From positions 1 to 64,000 of the forward strand of contig NZ_JACOPX010000010.1 of NCBI RefSeq assembly GCF_015461835.1: a stretch of DNA of 64,000 nucleotides, in the 5' to 3' direction. Below are positions 40,291 through 49,247 of this stretch, one piece after another. Source of the stretch: Pseudomonas neuropathica. GTDB taxonomy: Bacteria > Pseudomonadota > Gammaproteobacteria > Pseudomonadales > Pseudomonadaceae. Position 1 is the first letter of the stretch. Each line of letters opens with the position of its first letter. The translations under genes were made by a program, and so were the position numbers. The notes under the pieces were generated by a model. It saw nothing but the letters and a program-made list of their open reading frames with translations, did no database searches and was not told where the DNA came from.

Positions 40291-41331
40291 ATGTCTGCGC
40301 CACACGATCATGTGTCCTCTGCCGTCTCGTCCTCGTTGTCACTCGAAGCGCTGACGCAACTGCTTGAAACGATTTTTCTGCGCCACGGCACCTCCGCCGA
40401 AGTCGCGCAAGTGCTGGCCGCCAACTGCGCCGGCGCCGAGCGCGACGGTGCCCACAGCCACGGCGTGTTCCGCATTCCCGGGTATGTCTCGACCTTGAAC
40501 AGCGGCTGGGTCAACGGCCACGCGGTGCCGCAAGTGGAAGATGTTGCCTCGGGATTTGTCCGTGTCGATGCTGGCAACGGTTTCGCCCAACCGGCACTGG
40601 CCGCCGCCCGGCCGTTGCTGGTGGAGAAGGCGCGTAGCGCCGGGATTGCCGTGTTGGCGATTCGCAACTCGCATCACTTCGCCGCGCTGTGGCCGGACGT
40701 CGAGCCCTTCGCCGACGAAGGGCTGGTGGCACTGAGCGTGGTCAACAGCATGACCTGCGTGGTGCCGCATGGCGCCGACCGGCCGCTGTTCGGCACCAAT
40801 CCGATTGCGTTCGCCGCGCCACGGGTCGGCGCCGCGCCAATTGTCTTCGACCTGGCCACCAGCGCAATCGCCCATGGCGACGTGCAGATCGCTGCGCGCA
40901 AAGGCGAGCGGTTGCCCGCCGGAATGGGCGTGGACAGCCTTGGTCAGCCGACTCAGGATCCCAAGGCGATTCTCGAGGGCGGGGCGTTGCTGCCGTTCGG
41001 TGGGCATAAAGGTTCGGCGCTGTCGATGATGGTTGAGCTGCTGGCAGCGGCATTAACGGGAGGGAATTTTTCTTTCGAGTTCGATTGGGCCAATCATCCC
41101 GGGGCGAAGACGCCGTGGACCGGGCAATTGTTGATCGTCATCGACCCAAGCAAAGCCGCCGGGCAGAGTTTTGCCGAGCGCAGTGGTGAACTGGTGCGGC
41201 AGATGCACAGTGTCGGCCTCAAGCGGTTGCCGGGCGATCGCAGGCATTGGCAGCGCAGCAAGTCGCTGGCTGAGGGCATTGTGCTGGATGCACAGACGCT
41301 GGCGCAGTTGCGTGAACTGGCGGGGGCGTGA
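40291..41331 (+). CDS. Ldh-family NAD(P)H-dependent imine/keto reductase, DpkA-like
   Basis: A 346-residue cytoplasmic oxidoreductase of the malate/L-lactate dehydrogenase (Ldh_2) family. Family features: ERDGAHSHGVFRIPGYVSTL near 50 (containing the SHG motif), AIRNSHHFAALWPDVEPFAD with the catalytic His, VPHGADRPLFGTNPIAFAAP and LPFGGHKGSALSMMVELLAA. The length and sequence resemble delta1-piperideine/pyrroline-2-carboxylate reductase (DpkA/LhpD), which acts in D-amino-acid, lysine and hydroxyproline catabolism. ATG 40291 has GGAG six bases upstream. No catabolic genes of those pathways lie beside it, so the substrate remains open. Confidence 0.88.
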   Translation: MSAPHDHVSSAVSSSLSLEALTQLLETIFLRHGTSAEVAQVLAANCAGAERDGAHSHGVFRIPGYVSTLNSGWVNGHAVPQVEDVASGFVRVDAGNGFAQPALAAARPLLVEKARSAGIAVLAIRNSHHFAALWPDVEPFADEGLVALSVVNSMTCVVPHGADRPLFGTNPIAFAAPRVGAAPIVFDLATSAIAHGDVQIAARKGERLPAGMGVDSLGQPTQDPKAILEGGALLPFGGHKGSALSMMVELLAAALTGGNFSFEFDWANHPGAKTPWTGQLLIVIDPSKAAGQSFAERSGELVRQMHSVGLKRLPGDRRHWQRSKSLAEGIVLDAQTLAQLRELAGA

Positions 41332-41344
41332 TCAAAGGCCAAAA

Positions 41345-41450
41345 GCCCCTCACCCTAGCCCTCTCCCCGAAGGAGAGGGGACTGACCGCGGTGAATGCGG
41401 GATGTGCGCCGACGTGAAAGATGGAGTTGAGCCCAAGTTCTGAAAGCCTG
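41345..41450 (+). repeat. CCCTCACCCT-family repeat, copy 2
   Basis: GCCCCTCACCCTAGCCCTCT, hairpin (CTCTCC/GGAGAG), GACTGACCGCGGTGAATGCG, TGTGCGCCGACGTGAAA and a degenerate CAAGTTCTGAAAGCC end. Same module order as the copies at 31051, 53805 and 53938. Confidence 0.85.
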
Positions 41451-41490
41451 GAACTGGTTCAAAACCGGTAAAAACACCCAGGCATAAAAA

Positions 41491-41519
41491 AGGCGAACCC
41501 AGTGGGTTCGCCTTTTTTA
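41491..41519. terminator. Bidirectional terminator
   Basis: AGGCGAACCC-AGT-GGGTTCGCCT (41491-41513), a 10-bp perfect stem, with T6 on the plus side and T6 on the minus side. It can end both the plus-strand reductase gene (160 bp upstream) and the minus-strand DUF883 gene. Confidence 0.93.
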
Positions 41520-41530
41520 TGTGCCTTGAC

Positions 41531-41848
41531 TCAGCGACGGCCGAGCAGCAAGCCAACCACCAGACCGAAACCGGCGGAGATCGCCACGGTCTGCCACGGA
41601 TGACCGCCGATGTAGCTTTCGGTGGCATCAACCGCCGGTTTGGTGCGATCACGTACGCTCGACACCGAATCCAGCGCTTGTTGCAGTTTCAGGGCGATTT
41701 GTCCGCGCAGCGTTTCCGCTTCTTCGCCGACCAGTGAGGCGCTGCTCTTGAGCAGTTTGTCGGACTCTTGGATCAGAGCCTGAAGTTCGCTGAAGGCCTG
41801 ATCCTTGATTTGATCTTCGGCGGCTTGCACGGCGGATTTGCGGGCCAT
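41531..41848 (-). CDS. DUF883 (ElaB/YqjD-type) membrane-anchored protein
   Basis: A 105-residue protein: helical, charged N-terminal part (MARKSAVQAAEDQIKDQAFS ... ELQALIQESDKLLKSSASLV, EEAETLRGQIALKLQQALDS) and a C-terminal membrane anchor PWQTVAISAGFGLVVGLLLG ending RR. This is the DUF883 pattern; in E. coli YqjD and ElaB bind ribosomes at the inner membrane in stationary phase. AGGAG lies eight bases before ATG 41848; the longer frame to 41914 has no such site. Function here is inferred from the family. Confidence 0.9.
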   Translation of the reverse strand: MARKSAVQAAEDQIKDQAFSELQALIQESDKLLKSSASLVGEEAETLRGQIALKLQQALDSVSSVRDRTKPAVDATESYIGGHPWQTVAISAGFGLVVGLLLGRR

Positions 41849-42002
41849 TGGGTGACTCCTTGCAGTTGAATGGACAGTGATCAATGGAGTGTGGCGCTTG
41901 CTGAAAAGTTGCACTGAATTTAGGTGAGAAATAAAAACCTGCGCGGGAGATTTCCGTCGAGCGTGTAAGATGTCGCCATTTTACGCAGCAGGATAATTCC
42001 CC

Positions 42003-42257
42003 ATGAGTTTCAATCTGGCCGACAAATCACTCGCAGAGCGCGCTGCGCTGGAAGACGAGAAATCCCGTCTGTTCGAACTCTGGCAGAACAATCTGGGCAA
42101 AGCCAAAGGCGAAGCCGCGCGTTTGTTCGGCGAGCGCGGCAAGCGCAAAGGCAAATGGGCCGAGTGGGTCCGCGCAGAACTGGACGGCATGTCGCCGCCG
42201 GAGTTCGCCAACATGGTGCGCAGTGAAGTCAATCGCCTGATGGCCGCGAACAAGTAA
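42003..42257 (+). CDS. Small basic conserved protein of unknown function
   Basis: An 84-residue soluble protein: MSFNLADKSLAERAALEDEK, then RLFELWQNNLGKAKGEAARL, a Lys/Arg/Gly stretch (FGERGKRKGKW) and AEWVRAELDGMSPPEFANMV. AGGA lies eight bases before the ATG. Mostly helical, no Cys, no signal peptide. It looks like the kind of conserved Pseudomonas small protein that is listed as hypothetical; I cannot give a function. It ends five bases before the LysR gene's stop. Confidence 0.8.
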   Translation: MSFNLADKSLAERAALEDEKSRLFELWQNNLGKAKGEAARLFGERGKRKGKWAEWVRAELDGMSPPEFANMVRSEVNRLMAANK

Positions 42258-42262
42258 CACCC

Positions 42263-43171
42263 TCAGGTGAACGTCGCGGCAATCGCTTCGCGGACTTTGA
42301 CCACCACCGGATCGATCTGCGTGCTGGTACGCCAGCCCAGTTCGATCGGATAACGCGGCAGCTTCAGCGGGCAGGGCAGCAGCGCCAGGCCGCTGAGCTC
42401 AGCAATACTTTCGGCGGCATGCGTCGGAATCGTCGCCACCGCCCGACTGCCCTTGAGCAAATACGGCAGCGCGGCGAAATGCGTGGTCGACGCGCACACC
42501 CGTCGAGTCAGGCCCAGTGCCGCCAAGCCCTCATCGGTGATCCCGATAAAGCCGCTGGACGACACCAGGATGTGCTCGCGGTCGACAAACTCCTCAAGAT
42601 CGATCTGCTGCTGACCGGGCGCAAGGCTCGCCGGATCGACCAGACATGCATAACCGCCTTCGCCCAACACCTGACGGCTGAGCAAGCGCTCGGCAAAGCC
42701 TCCGGCGGTAATCGCCAGATCGATGCTGCGCTCCATCAGCGCGCGGGCGACGATCTGGCTATGGGTCTGACGAAAGATCAGGCGCAATTTCGGAGCGCTG
42801 CGGGCAATTTCTTCGATCAGGCGGCGACCGTAGGCAATTTCGAAATCATCCGACAGCCCTACGGTGACCGAGCGGCCGTCGTACTGGTTCGCCGCCGGAT
42901 CGACCATCGCCAGGCTTTGTCGGCACTTGTTCAGCGCTTCGCTGATCACCGGTTTCAATTGATTGGCCTTGAGCGTTGGCGCCAGGCCGCGGCCGGTACG
43001 CACGAACAATTGATCGCCGTAGACCTCGCGCAAGCGGCGCAGCGCCGCACTGATCGCCGATTGTGTCACTCCCAGTCGCAATGCTGCGCGGCTGGCGCTG
43101 GACTCTTCATGCAGGGCTTCCAAGACTTTCAGCAGGTTGAGGTCGACCGTGGCGATATTCATTTGGCTCAT
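42263..43171 (-). CDS. LysR-type regulator divergent from the nitrilase gene
   Basis: A 302-residue LysR-family regulator. The helix-turn-helix lies in SASRAALRLGVTQSAISAAL (about residues 24-43), followed by the YGDQLFVRTGRGLAPT winged part. The effector domain (residues 95 onward: SVTVGLSDDFEIAYGRRLIE) is of the PBP2 NodD/NahR-like type. The start is ATG 43171 or 43162. It is transcribed away from the nitrilase gene, with an 84-bp gap; control of that gene is the standard prediction, effector unknown. Confidence 0.9.
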   Translation of the reverse strand: MSQMNIATVDLNLLKVLEALHEESSASRAALRLGVTQSAISAALRRLREVYGDQLFVRTGRGLAPTLKANQLKPVISEALNKCRQSLAMVDPAANQYDGRSVTVGLSDDFEIAYGRRLIEEIARSAPKLRLIFRQTHSQIVARALMERSIDLAITAGGFAERLLSRQVLGEGGYACLVDPASLAPGQQQIDLEEFVDREHILVSSSGFIGITDEGLAALGLTRRVCASTTHFAALPYLLKGSRAVATIPTHAAESIAELSGLALLPCPLKLPRYPIELGWRTSTQIDPVVVKVREAIAATFT

Positions 43172-43255
43172 ATCATTCAGCAGTGAATGGGGCTTTATTC
43201 ATGATCGCGTGGCGCCGCAGAATCGGCAACCACTGAACCTGATGGAGTTATCGCG

Positions 43256-44179
43256 ATGGCCAAATCAATTGTTGCTGCGCTGCAAATCGGTGCTTTGCCC
43301 GAAGGCAAAAGCGCGACTCTGGAGCAGATTCTGAGTTGGGAAGGCGCGATCATCGAGGCGGGCGCGGTCCTGGTGGTGATGCCGGAAGCGCTGTTGGGTG
43401 GTTATCCGAAAGGCGAGGGCTTCGGTACGCAATTGGGTTATCGCCTGCCCGAGGGGCGCGAAGCCTACGCCCGTTATTTTGCCAATGCGATTGATGTGCC
43501 GGGTGCCGAAACGCAAGCGCTGGCGGGTCTGTCGGCGCGCACCGGGGCCAACCTGGTGATCGGCGTGATTGAACGGGCTGGCAGCACGTTGTATTGCACG
43601 GCGCTGTATTTCGACCCGCAGGCCGGGCTTGTCGGCAAACACCGAAAACTGATGCCCACCGGCACCGAACGGCTGATCTGGGGCAAGGGTGACGGCTCGA
43701 CCTTGCCCGTGTTCGATAGTCAGGTTGGCAAGCTCGGCGCGGTGGTGTGCTGGGAAAACATGATGCCTCTGCTACGCACGGCGATGTACGCCAAAGGCAT
43801 CGAAGTCTGGTGTGCGCCGACCGTCGACGAGCGCGAGATGTGGCAGGTCAGCATGCGCCACATCGCTCATGAAGGCCGTTGCTTTGTGGTCAGCGCCTGT
43901 CAGGTGCAAGCGTCACCGAATGAACTGGGCGTGGAGATTGCCAACTGGCCGGCGGATCGCCCGTTGATTGCCGGGGGGAGCGTGATTGTCGGGCCGATGG
44001 GCGATGTGCTGGCCGGGCCGTTGCGGGGCGAGGCGGGGTTGCTCACGGCGCAAATTGACACCGATCAACTGGTGCGGGCGCGGTATGACTACGATGTGGT
44101 CGGGCACTACGCGCGGCCGGATGTGTTTGAGCTGTCAGTGGATGAACGAGCCAAACCTGGGGTGCGTTTCAACACATGA
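43256..44179 (+). CDS. Nitrilase (carbon-nitrogen hydrolase)
   Basis: A 307-residue enzyme of nitrilase branch 1, converting an organic nitrile to a carboxylic acid and ammonia. The catalytic triad is visible: Glu in [14 protein letters not shown] (about residue 45), Lys in [20 protein letters not shown] (about 128) and Cys in [12 protein letters not shown] (about 162). CWENMMP is typical of true nitrilases rather than amidases. At 307 residues it is shorter than arylacetonitrilases (about 350) and near the length I recall for PinA, the beta-cyanoalanine nitrilase of P. fluorescens SBW25. A LysR gene is divergently transcribed. Confidence 0.93.
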   Translation: MAKSIVAALQIGALPEGKSATLEQILSWEGAIIEAGAVLVVMPEALLGGYPKGEGFGTQLGYRLPEGREAYARYFANAIDVPGAETQALAGLSARTGANLVIGVIERAGSTLYCTALYFDPQAGLVGKHRKLMPTGTERLIWGKGDGSTLPVFDSQVGKLGAVVCWENMMPLLRTAMYAKGIEVWCAPTVDEREMWQVSMRHIAHEGRCFVVSACQVQASPNELGVEIANWPADRPLIAGGSVIVGPMGDVLAGPLRGEAGLLTAQIDTDQLVRARYDYDVVGHYARPDVFELSVDERAKPGVRFNT

Positions 44180-44200
44180 CCCACTGGCTGACACAAAACC

Positions 44201-44290
44201 TGTAGGAGTGAGCCTGCTCGCGATAGCAATCTATCAGTCAACGATTATGGTGTCTGGCAGCCCGCCATCGCGAGCAGGCTCACTCCGACA
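44201..44290. repeat. REP pair, imperfect
   Basis: 44201-44227 (TGTAGGAGTGAGCCTGCTCG...) and 44264-44290 are reverse complements with two or three mismatches (GCCATCGCG and TCCGACA in the right arm), spacer about 36 bp. It is the same subtype as at 6694, with divergence in one arm. Confidence 0.88.
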
Positions 44291-44315
44291 ATGGATGTTT
44301 GTTTTGTCTGCGGGG

Positions 44316-44861
44316 TCAGTGGCGCGCCAGCCATTCTTCCCGGGAAATTTCCCAGATTTCTCGTGGAAAACGCCCACCAACGAAATCATCTTCATCGGTC
44401 CGGATCAAGCGCATCCCGGCGCGCTCCGAGAGTTTGCGCGAGCCGGTATTGGGCGCCGCTTTCGGCACACGCATCAGCGGGCGTTGAAGTACGTTGAACC
44501 AGTAATCGGTCACCGCTGCGCTCGCTTCGGTCATAAAGCCCTGACCTTGCCACGCCGGTGTCAGCCAGAATCCACGGTGGTTGTCAGTTTGATCCATCAG
44601 GCTGATGTTGCCGATCAACTGTTCGGGCGCGGACTTGCGGCGAATCGACCAGTGCCATTCCTTGCCCGCCGCCACGGCCGGCAAGGCAACATCGCGCAAA
44701 TAGGTGAGGGCGCCGTCCTCGGGATACGGCCATGGCACCGCCGCGTTCAGATAACGCACCACATCCCAGTGGGGAAACAGTTGCTGCACGGCGTCGGCGT
44801 CGGCCAGTTGCAACGGGCGCAGGACCAGTCGTTCGGTGTACAGCGTCGGTGTGTCTTCCAT
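44316..44861 (-). CDS. RimJ/RimL-type GNAT N-acetyltransferase
   Basis: A 181-residue GNAT of the RimJ/RimL kind, which moves an acetyl group from acetyl-CoA to an amine. It opens TLYTERLVLRPLQLADADAV; the cofactor-binding motif A reads LTPAWQGQGFMTEASAAVTD (about residues 98-117), and TGSRKLSERAGMRLIRTDED follows. It has no signal peptide. The gene is alone. The natural substrate cannot be read. Confidence 0.92.
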   Translation of the reverse strand: MEDTPTLYTERLVLRPLQLADADAVQQLFPHWDVVRYLNAAVPWPYPEDGALTYLRDVALPAVAAGKEWHWSIRRKSAPEQLIGNISLMDQTDNHRGFWLTPAWQGQGFMTEASAAVTDYWFNVLQRPLMRVPKAAPNTGSRKLSERAGMRLIRTDEDDFVGGRFPREIWEISREEWLARH

Positions 44862-44917
44862 AAACCTGCAACCTCCCTGAATGTCTTTGAGGAAAAAAGA
44901 AGCAGGCTAACGCATTT

Positions 44918-45391
44918 TTACCAGGTCGCGGCAGTGGCCTTGGGCAGGCTGAGCTTGCCGCTGTCGACAAAACGCATGGTGCCAAACAGGCCGCCGGCGA
45001 GCTTGCCGCGCAGCACATAGGGCAGATTATCGAGGGTTTGTGTTTGGCTCAGGCCCAAGGTCTGGCGCAGCACCGAGAACGCCGAGATGCTGACCGGCAC
45101 GCTGACAATGGTTTCGGAAAAGCGTGGGATCGAACCGCTCTGATCGCTGACACCCGAGGCCAGCGAATGGCCGTTGACCTCCAGATCCAGCGCGATGCCG
45201 TTGTAGTCGATGGCCGTCTCATTGGGGTTCTGTACACGAATCTTGATGGCGAAGCGCACTTCCAGATCCTGACTCGGCAACGGCTCGAGGCCGACCACGT
45301 TGATGTTCACCGGGTCTCGGTTGGGGAATAGCGAACAGGCGCTGAGGGACAGCAGGAGCAGTGACAGAATGACGGCTTGAAAACGGCGCAT
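44918..45391 (-). CDS. LEA14-type lipoprotein
   Basis: A 157-residue lipoprotein: MRRFQAVILSLLLLSLSACS, lipobox LSAC, Cys19. The mature part has a single water-stress/LEA type 2 (WHy) domain: NVVGLEPLPSQDLEVRFAIK, RVQNPNETAIDYNGIALDLE, VNGHSLASGVSDQSGSIPRF. The NPNE motif is characteristic. Related proteins are found in Pseudomonas outer membranes, function unknown. A terminator separates it from the permease gene. Confidence 0.9.
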   Translation of the reverse strand: MRRFQAVILSLLLLSLSACSLFPNRDPVNINVVGLEPLPSQDLEVRFAIKIRVQNPNETAIDYNGIALDLEVNGHSLASGVSDQSGSIPRFSETIVSVPVSISAFSVLRQTLGLSQTQTLDNLPYVLRGKLAGGLFGTMRFVDSGKLSLPKATAATW

Positions 45392-45409
45392 AAACGGTCT
45401 CTCAACAAA

Positions 45410-45443
45410 AAAGGGCTGAACCGTCGCCGGCTCAGCCCTTTCT
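45410..45443. terminator. Terminator after the permease gene
   Basis: AAAGGGCTGA (45410-45419) and TCAGCCCTTT (45432-45441) form a 10-bp stem. On the minus strand it is followed by T-rich DNA, 16-49 bp after the permease stop codon at 45459. Confidence 0.9.
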
Positions 45444-45458
45444 ATTGAAGGCCAAACG

Positions 45459-46925
45459 TTAGCGGTTCAACTGTGCGACAGCCGCCGCTGGGGCAGGTTC
45501 ACCTTTGGCCGGCATGTCCGGGTTTTCCATGACCTGAAGAATAGAAGCTTCCGGGTCGAAATCGTCTTCTTCCAGCTCGATGAATTCTTCCGGCAGGAAG
45601 ATGTTCAGCACGATAGCGCACAACGCGCCGACAGTGATCGGTGATTCGAAGATGTTGCGCAGCGCTTGCGGCAGTTCGCGCAACACTTCCGGCACCGCCG
45701 CGATGCCCAGGCCCATGCCCAGCGAAATCGCCACGATCAGCATGTTGCGCCGATGCAGACCGGCTTCGGCGAGGATCTTGATCCCGGCCACCGCCACGGT
45801 GCCAAACATCACCAGTTCGGCGCCGCCGAGTACCGGTTTCGGCATCAGTTGCAACACCGCGCCGATCATCGGGAACAGTCCCAGCAGCACCAGCAGACCG
45901 GCAATGAAGAAGGCCACGTAACGGCTGGCCACGCCGGTGAGCTGAATCACGCCGTTGTTCTGCGCGAAGGTCACCATTGGCATGCTGTTGAACACGGCGG
46001 CCATGGCTGAGTTGAGGCCGTCGGCGAGCAGGCCGGACTTGATCCGGCGGATGTACAGCGGGCCTTTGACCGGTTGCCGGGAAATCATCGAGTTGGCGGT
46101 CAGGTCACCCGCAGCTTCTAGTGGCGACACGAGGAAAATCACCGCCACCGGCACGAACGCCACCCAGTCGAAGTTGAAACCGTACTTGAACGGCACCGGC
46201 ACGCTGACCAGCGGCACTTCGGGCATTGAGGCGAAATCCACGGTGCCCATCAGCCATGCGACTACGTAGCCGAGGGTCAGGCCGATGACGATCGCGCCGA
46301 GGCGCAGAAACGGCACGTCGACGCGGTTCAACACGACGATGGTGCCGATCACCAGCGCCGCCAGAAACACATGGCTGGCTGCGCCCAGATCCGGCGCGCC
46401 GAAACCGCCGGCGATGTCGGTCATCGCCACTTTGATCAGCGACAGCCCCATCAGCGTGATGATGGTGCCGGTGACCACCGGGGTGATCAGCATGCGCAGT
46501 TTGCCGATGAACTGGCTCAGCACCACCTCAATGAACGCGGCAAAAAAGCACACGCCGAAGATCGTCGAGAGGATTTCATCGGTGCCGCCACCGCGCGCCT
46601 TGACCATGAACCCGGCGCTGAGAATCACGCTGATAAAGGAAAAACTGGTGCCTTGCAGGCACAGCAACCCCGAACCGACCGGGCCGAAACGCTTGGCTTG
46701 CACAAAGGTGCCAAGCCCGGAAACGAACAGCGCCATGCTGATCAGGTAGGGAATTTCACTTTGCAGACCGAGGGCACCGCCCATGATCAGGGTCGGGGTG
46801 ATGATGCCGACGAAACTGGCCAGCACGTGTTGCAGTGCGGCAAACACTGTGGCGGTCAGGTGTGGACGATCGTTGAGGCCGTAAATCAGGTCGTTGTTGC
46901 GCGGGGCTTTTTCAGAGGCGGTCAT
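45459..46925 (-). CDS. NCS2 xanthine/uracil permease
   Basis: A 488-residue inner-membrane nucleobase:cation symporter of the NCS2 (NAT) family with about 12-14 helices. Signatures: ALQHVLASFVGIITP at helix 1 (QH motif), SPLEAAGDLTANSMISRQPV in helix 8 (conserved Glu/Asp of the purine site) and FAQNNGVIQLTGVASRYVAF (Asn/Gln motif). The pattern is nearer to xanthine permeases XanQ/XanP than to UraA. A roughly 35-residue acidic tail (EEFIELEEDDFDPEASI) follows the last helix. ATG 46925 is chosen by family length; the ribosome site is weak. Confidence 0.92.
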   Translation of the reverse strand: MTASEKAPRNNDLIYGLNDRPHLTATVFAALQHVLASFVGIITPTLIMGGALGLQSEIPYLISMALFVSGLGTFVQAKRFGPVGSGLLCLQGTSFSFISVILSAGFMVKARGGGTDEILSTIFGVCFFAAFIEVVLSQFIGKLRMLITPVVTGTIITLMGLSLIKVAMTDIAGGFGAPDLGAASHVFLAALVIGTIVVLNRVDVPFLRLGAIVIGLTLGYVVAWLMGTVDFASMPEVPLVSVPVPFKYGFNFDWVAFVPVAVIFLVSPLEAAGDLTANSMISRQPVKGPLYIRRIKSGLLADGLNSAMAAVFNSMPMVTFAQNNGVIQLTGVASRYVAFFIAGLLVLLGLFPMIGAVLQLMPKPVLGGAELVMFGTVAVAGIKILAEAGLHRRNMLIVAISLGMGLGIAAVPEVLRELPQALRNIFESPITVGALCAIVLNIFLPEEFIELEEDDFDPEASILQVMENPDMPAKGEPAPAAAVAQLNR

Positions 46926-47052
46926 GGTGTTTTGCGCGCCGCGAGGCGGGGCCGGGTCAGAAAATGGAGGCGCAGAATGCCGGAAGAGGGCGGCGAGGGC
47001 AACGAGCAATAACTGCCTGAAAGGTCAGGTTTTATGGGTCGCCACGGCAAAC

Positions 47053-47148
47053 GCCCGTGTAGGGGCTGTCGAGTGAAACGAGGCTGCGATCTTTTAAGAT
47101 CAAAGGATCGTCCGATCGCGGCCCGAGCCTGCGGCAGCTCCTACACGA
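47053..47148. repeat. Long inverted repeat, GTAGGAGCTGCCG-type
   Basis: CGTGTAGGGGCTGTCG near 47056 pairs with CGGCAGCTCCTACACG ending 47148 with two mismatches, and a second inner inverted repeat (GATCTTTTAAGATC and GGATC/GATCC-like) lies within. The same core recurs as a perfect 22-bp stem at 56993-57046. Confidence 0.8.
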
Positions 47149-48043
47149 GATTGAATGCGCCCAGTAAATCCTCTTCAAAAGCTTTTTGCGCATCCCCCGG
47201 CACCTGCGCTCGATGCCGGGCCAGATGGAACGACACCTCGAAACTCAACTCACCTTCACGGATCGTTCGTAACAGACCCTTCGCTTGCCAGCTCCGCGCA
47301 TAGTGATCCGGCAGATACCCCACGTGTTTACCCGACAAGATGAAGGTCAGCGTGCCTTCAACCTGCTCCGAGCGCGCCGAGCAGACCTTGCCCTGAAACG
47401 GCTCGTCACTGCGAAAAAACCGATAGGGGTGATCGACCCGGTCGCAGGCCTGCAACGCGGCATCGCTGGGTGCGTCATCAGTGAACAATGGATGGCCGGC
47501 AGCGCAGTACAAATGCTGGGTTTCGCTGAACAACTGGCGATAGTCGAAGGCACTTTGCACCTGCGAAAAATAGCCGATCGCCAAGTCCAGCCGCTGTTGC
47601 AACAGCAGCCGCTCCATCTCGCCGGGCATGGCGCTGATCAGTTCGATGCGCACCGACTCATCACGCTCGCGAAAACGCCGGATCGCCGCCGCCACCCGTT
47701 GCAGCACCGATTGATCCACCGACTCGGAAATCCCCAGGCGCACTTCACCGATCAAGCGTCCGGCGACGCCGTTGGATTGATGGCGGAACGTTTCAATCGA
47801 TTCAAACAGCGTGCGCACCGCGATCAGCAACTGCTCGCCCTTGGGCGTGACACTGAAACCGCCCTTGCCACGGCTGCACAGACGATAGCCGAGGCGAGTT
47901 TCAAGTTTGGCCATTTGCTGGCTGATGCTCGACTGGCTCAGGCCCAGATCCCCCTGGGCTGCACTGAAACCGCCGCACTCGACCACCCGCACAAACAGGC
48001 GCAACAGCTGCAAGTCCACGTCGTGGAGTTGACCTAACATCAC
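47141..48043 (-). CDS. LysR-type regulator divergent from polyamine-binding gene
   Basis: A 300-residue LysR regulator. The helix-turn-helix is in GGFSAAQGDLGLSQSSISQQ (about residues 24-43) and the effector domain contains GEVRLGISESVDQSVLQRVA. The C-terminal region holds CDRVDHPYRFF and LSGKHVGYLPDHYARSWQAK. It is transcribed divergently from the polyamine-binding protein gene, with 96 bp between starts; control of that gene and of the agmatinase gene is expected. Confidence 0.9.
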   Translation of the reverse strand: MMLGQLHDVDLQLLRLFVRVVECGGFSAAQGDLGLSQSSISQQMAKLETRLGYRLCSRGKGGFSVTPKGEQLLIAVRTLFESIETFRHQSNGVAGRLIGEVRLGISESVDQSVLQRVAAAIRRFRERDESVRIELISAMPGEMERLLLQQRLDLAIGYFSQVQSAFDYRQLFSETQHLYCAAGHPLFTDDAPSDAALQACDRVDHPYRFFRSDEPFQGKVCSARSEQVEGTLTFILSGKHVGYLPDHYARSWQAKGLLRTIREGELSFEVSFHLARHRAQVPGDAQKAFEEDLLGAFNLV

Positions 48044-48139
48044 ATTGCTCCTGGATAAAGTCAGGATAATTATTCGGCTATTTTTCTAATGTATCCGACG
48101 GCGCATCCTGCAACCACTTCCTCAGGTCAGGTGTTCGTC

Positions 48140-49231
48140 ATGGCTCCCGTGTTCAAGCTGTGTTTCCCCGCGCTTCTGTTGTCGGTGGCTGTTCAGGCTC
48201 AGGCCGAGGACAAGACACTCAATCTCTACAGCTGGGCCGATTACGTGCCGCCGCAAACCCTGCAACGGTTTGAGCAGGAGACTGGCGTTCATGTGCGTTA
48301 CGACACCTTTGATACTTCCGAGGTGCTGGAGACCAAGTTGCTCACCGGCGGCAGTGGTTACGACGTGGTGGTGCCGTCGTCCAGCGTTCTGGCGCGGGGA
48401 CTCGCGGCCGGCGCGTTGAAGGAAATCCCTCACGAGGGACTTAAGGGCTACGCCAATCTTGATCCGGATTTGCTGGAGAAAATGGCCGCTGTCGACCCCG
48501 GCAATCGCTATGGCGTGCCCTACACCTGGGGCACGCTGGGTCTGGGCATGAACGTTGAGGCCGTGAAGCAGCGGCTGCCTGATGTGCCGCTGAACAGCCT
48601 CGATCTGCTGTTCAAACCGGAGAACGCCAGCAAGCTCAAGGACTGCGGCATCGCGATCCTCGATTCGCCGCAGGAGGTCATCGGTCTGGCCCTGCATTAC
48701 CTGGGCAAGGATCCCTACAGCACCGACAAAAACGATCTGGCCGCTGCCGAGGCGTTGTTGCAGAAACTCCAGCCGTCGGTGCTCTATGTCGCCAGCGGCC
48801 GGCAGATCAATGACCTGGCCAGCGGCAACGTGTGTCTCGCGCTGACTTACAACGGCGACGCGAGCATGGCCGCGGATCAGGCGCACAAGGCCAATAAACC
48901 GTACGAAGTGGCCTACCGCATTCCCAAGGAAGGCACACTGGTGTGGCAGGACAATCTGGCCATCCCCAAAGACGCGCCGCACCCCGAAGCCGCACGGGCG
49001 TTCATCGAGTTCATGCTGCGCCCCGATTCCGTGGCCGAACTGACCAACACACTGTTTTTTGCCACCGCCAACCGGGCCGCCACGCCGTTGGTGGATGAGG
49101 CCGTGCGCAACGATCCCGACATCTATCCGCCGAGCGAAGTGCGCGCGCGGCTGTATGCCGATCGCAGCATGAGCCTCAAGGACATGCGCCAGCGCACGCG
49201 CTTGTGGACCACTTTCCGTAGCCATCAATAA
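48140..49231 (+). CDS. Periplasmic polyamine/agmatine-type binding protein (PotF family)
   Basis: A 363-residue substrate-binding protein for ABC-type polyamine transport. Signal peptide MAPVFKLCFPALLLSVAVQA cut after QAEDK-like (AQA|EDK). Mature: KTLNLYSWADYVPPQTLQRF, FEQETGVHVRYDTFDTSEVL and GGSGYDVVVPSSS are PotF/SpuD hallmarks; LTYNGDASMAADQAHKANKP and WQDNLAIPKDAPH follow. The ATG at 48140 is chosen by signal-peptide length. The agmatinase gene begins 16 bp after its stop. No ABC permease or ATPase gene is present nearby, so it must share a transporter elsewhere or act as a binding/signal protein. Confidence 0.92.
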   Translation: MAPVFKLCFPALLLSVAVQAQAEDKTLNLYSWADYVPPQTLQRFEQETGVHVRYDTFDTSEVLETKLLTGGSGYDVVVPSSSVLARGLAAGALKEIPHEGLKGYANLDPDLLEKMAAVDPGNRYGVPYTWGTLGLGMNVEAVKQRLPDVPLNSLDLLFKPENASKLKDCGIAILDSPQEVIGLALHYLGKDPYSTDKNDLAAAEALLQKLQPSVLYVASGRQINDLASGNVCLALTYNGDASMAADQAHKANKPYEVAYRIPKEGTLVWQDNLAIPKDAPHPEAARAFIEFMLRPDSVAELTNTLFFATANRAATPLVDEAVRNDPDIYPPSEVRARLYADRSMSLKDMRQRTRLWTTFRSHQ

Positions 49232-49247
49232 CAACAGGAGCGCCACG

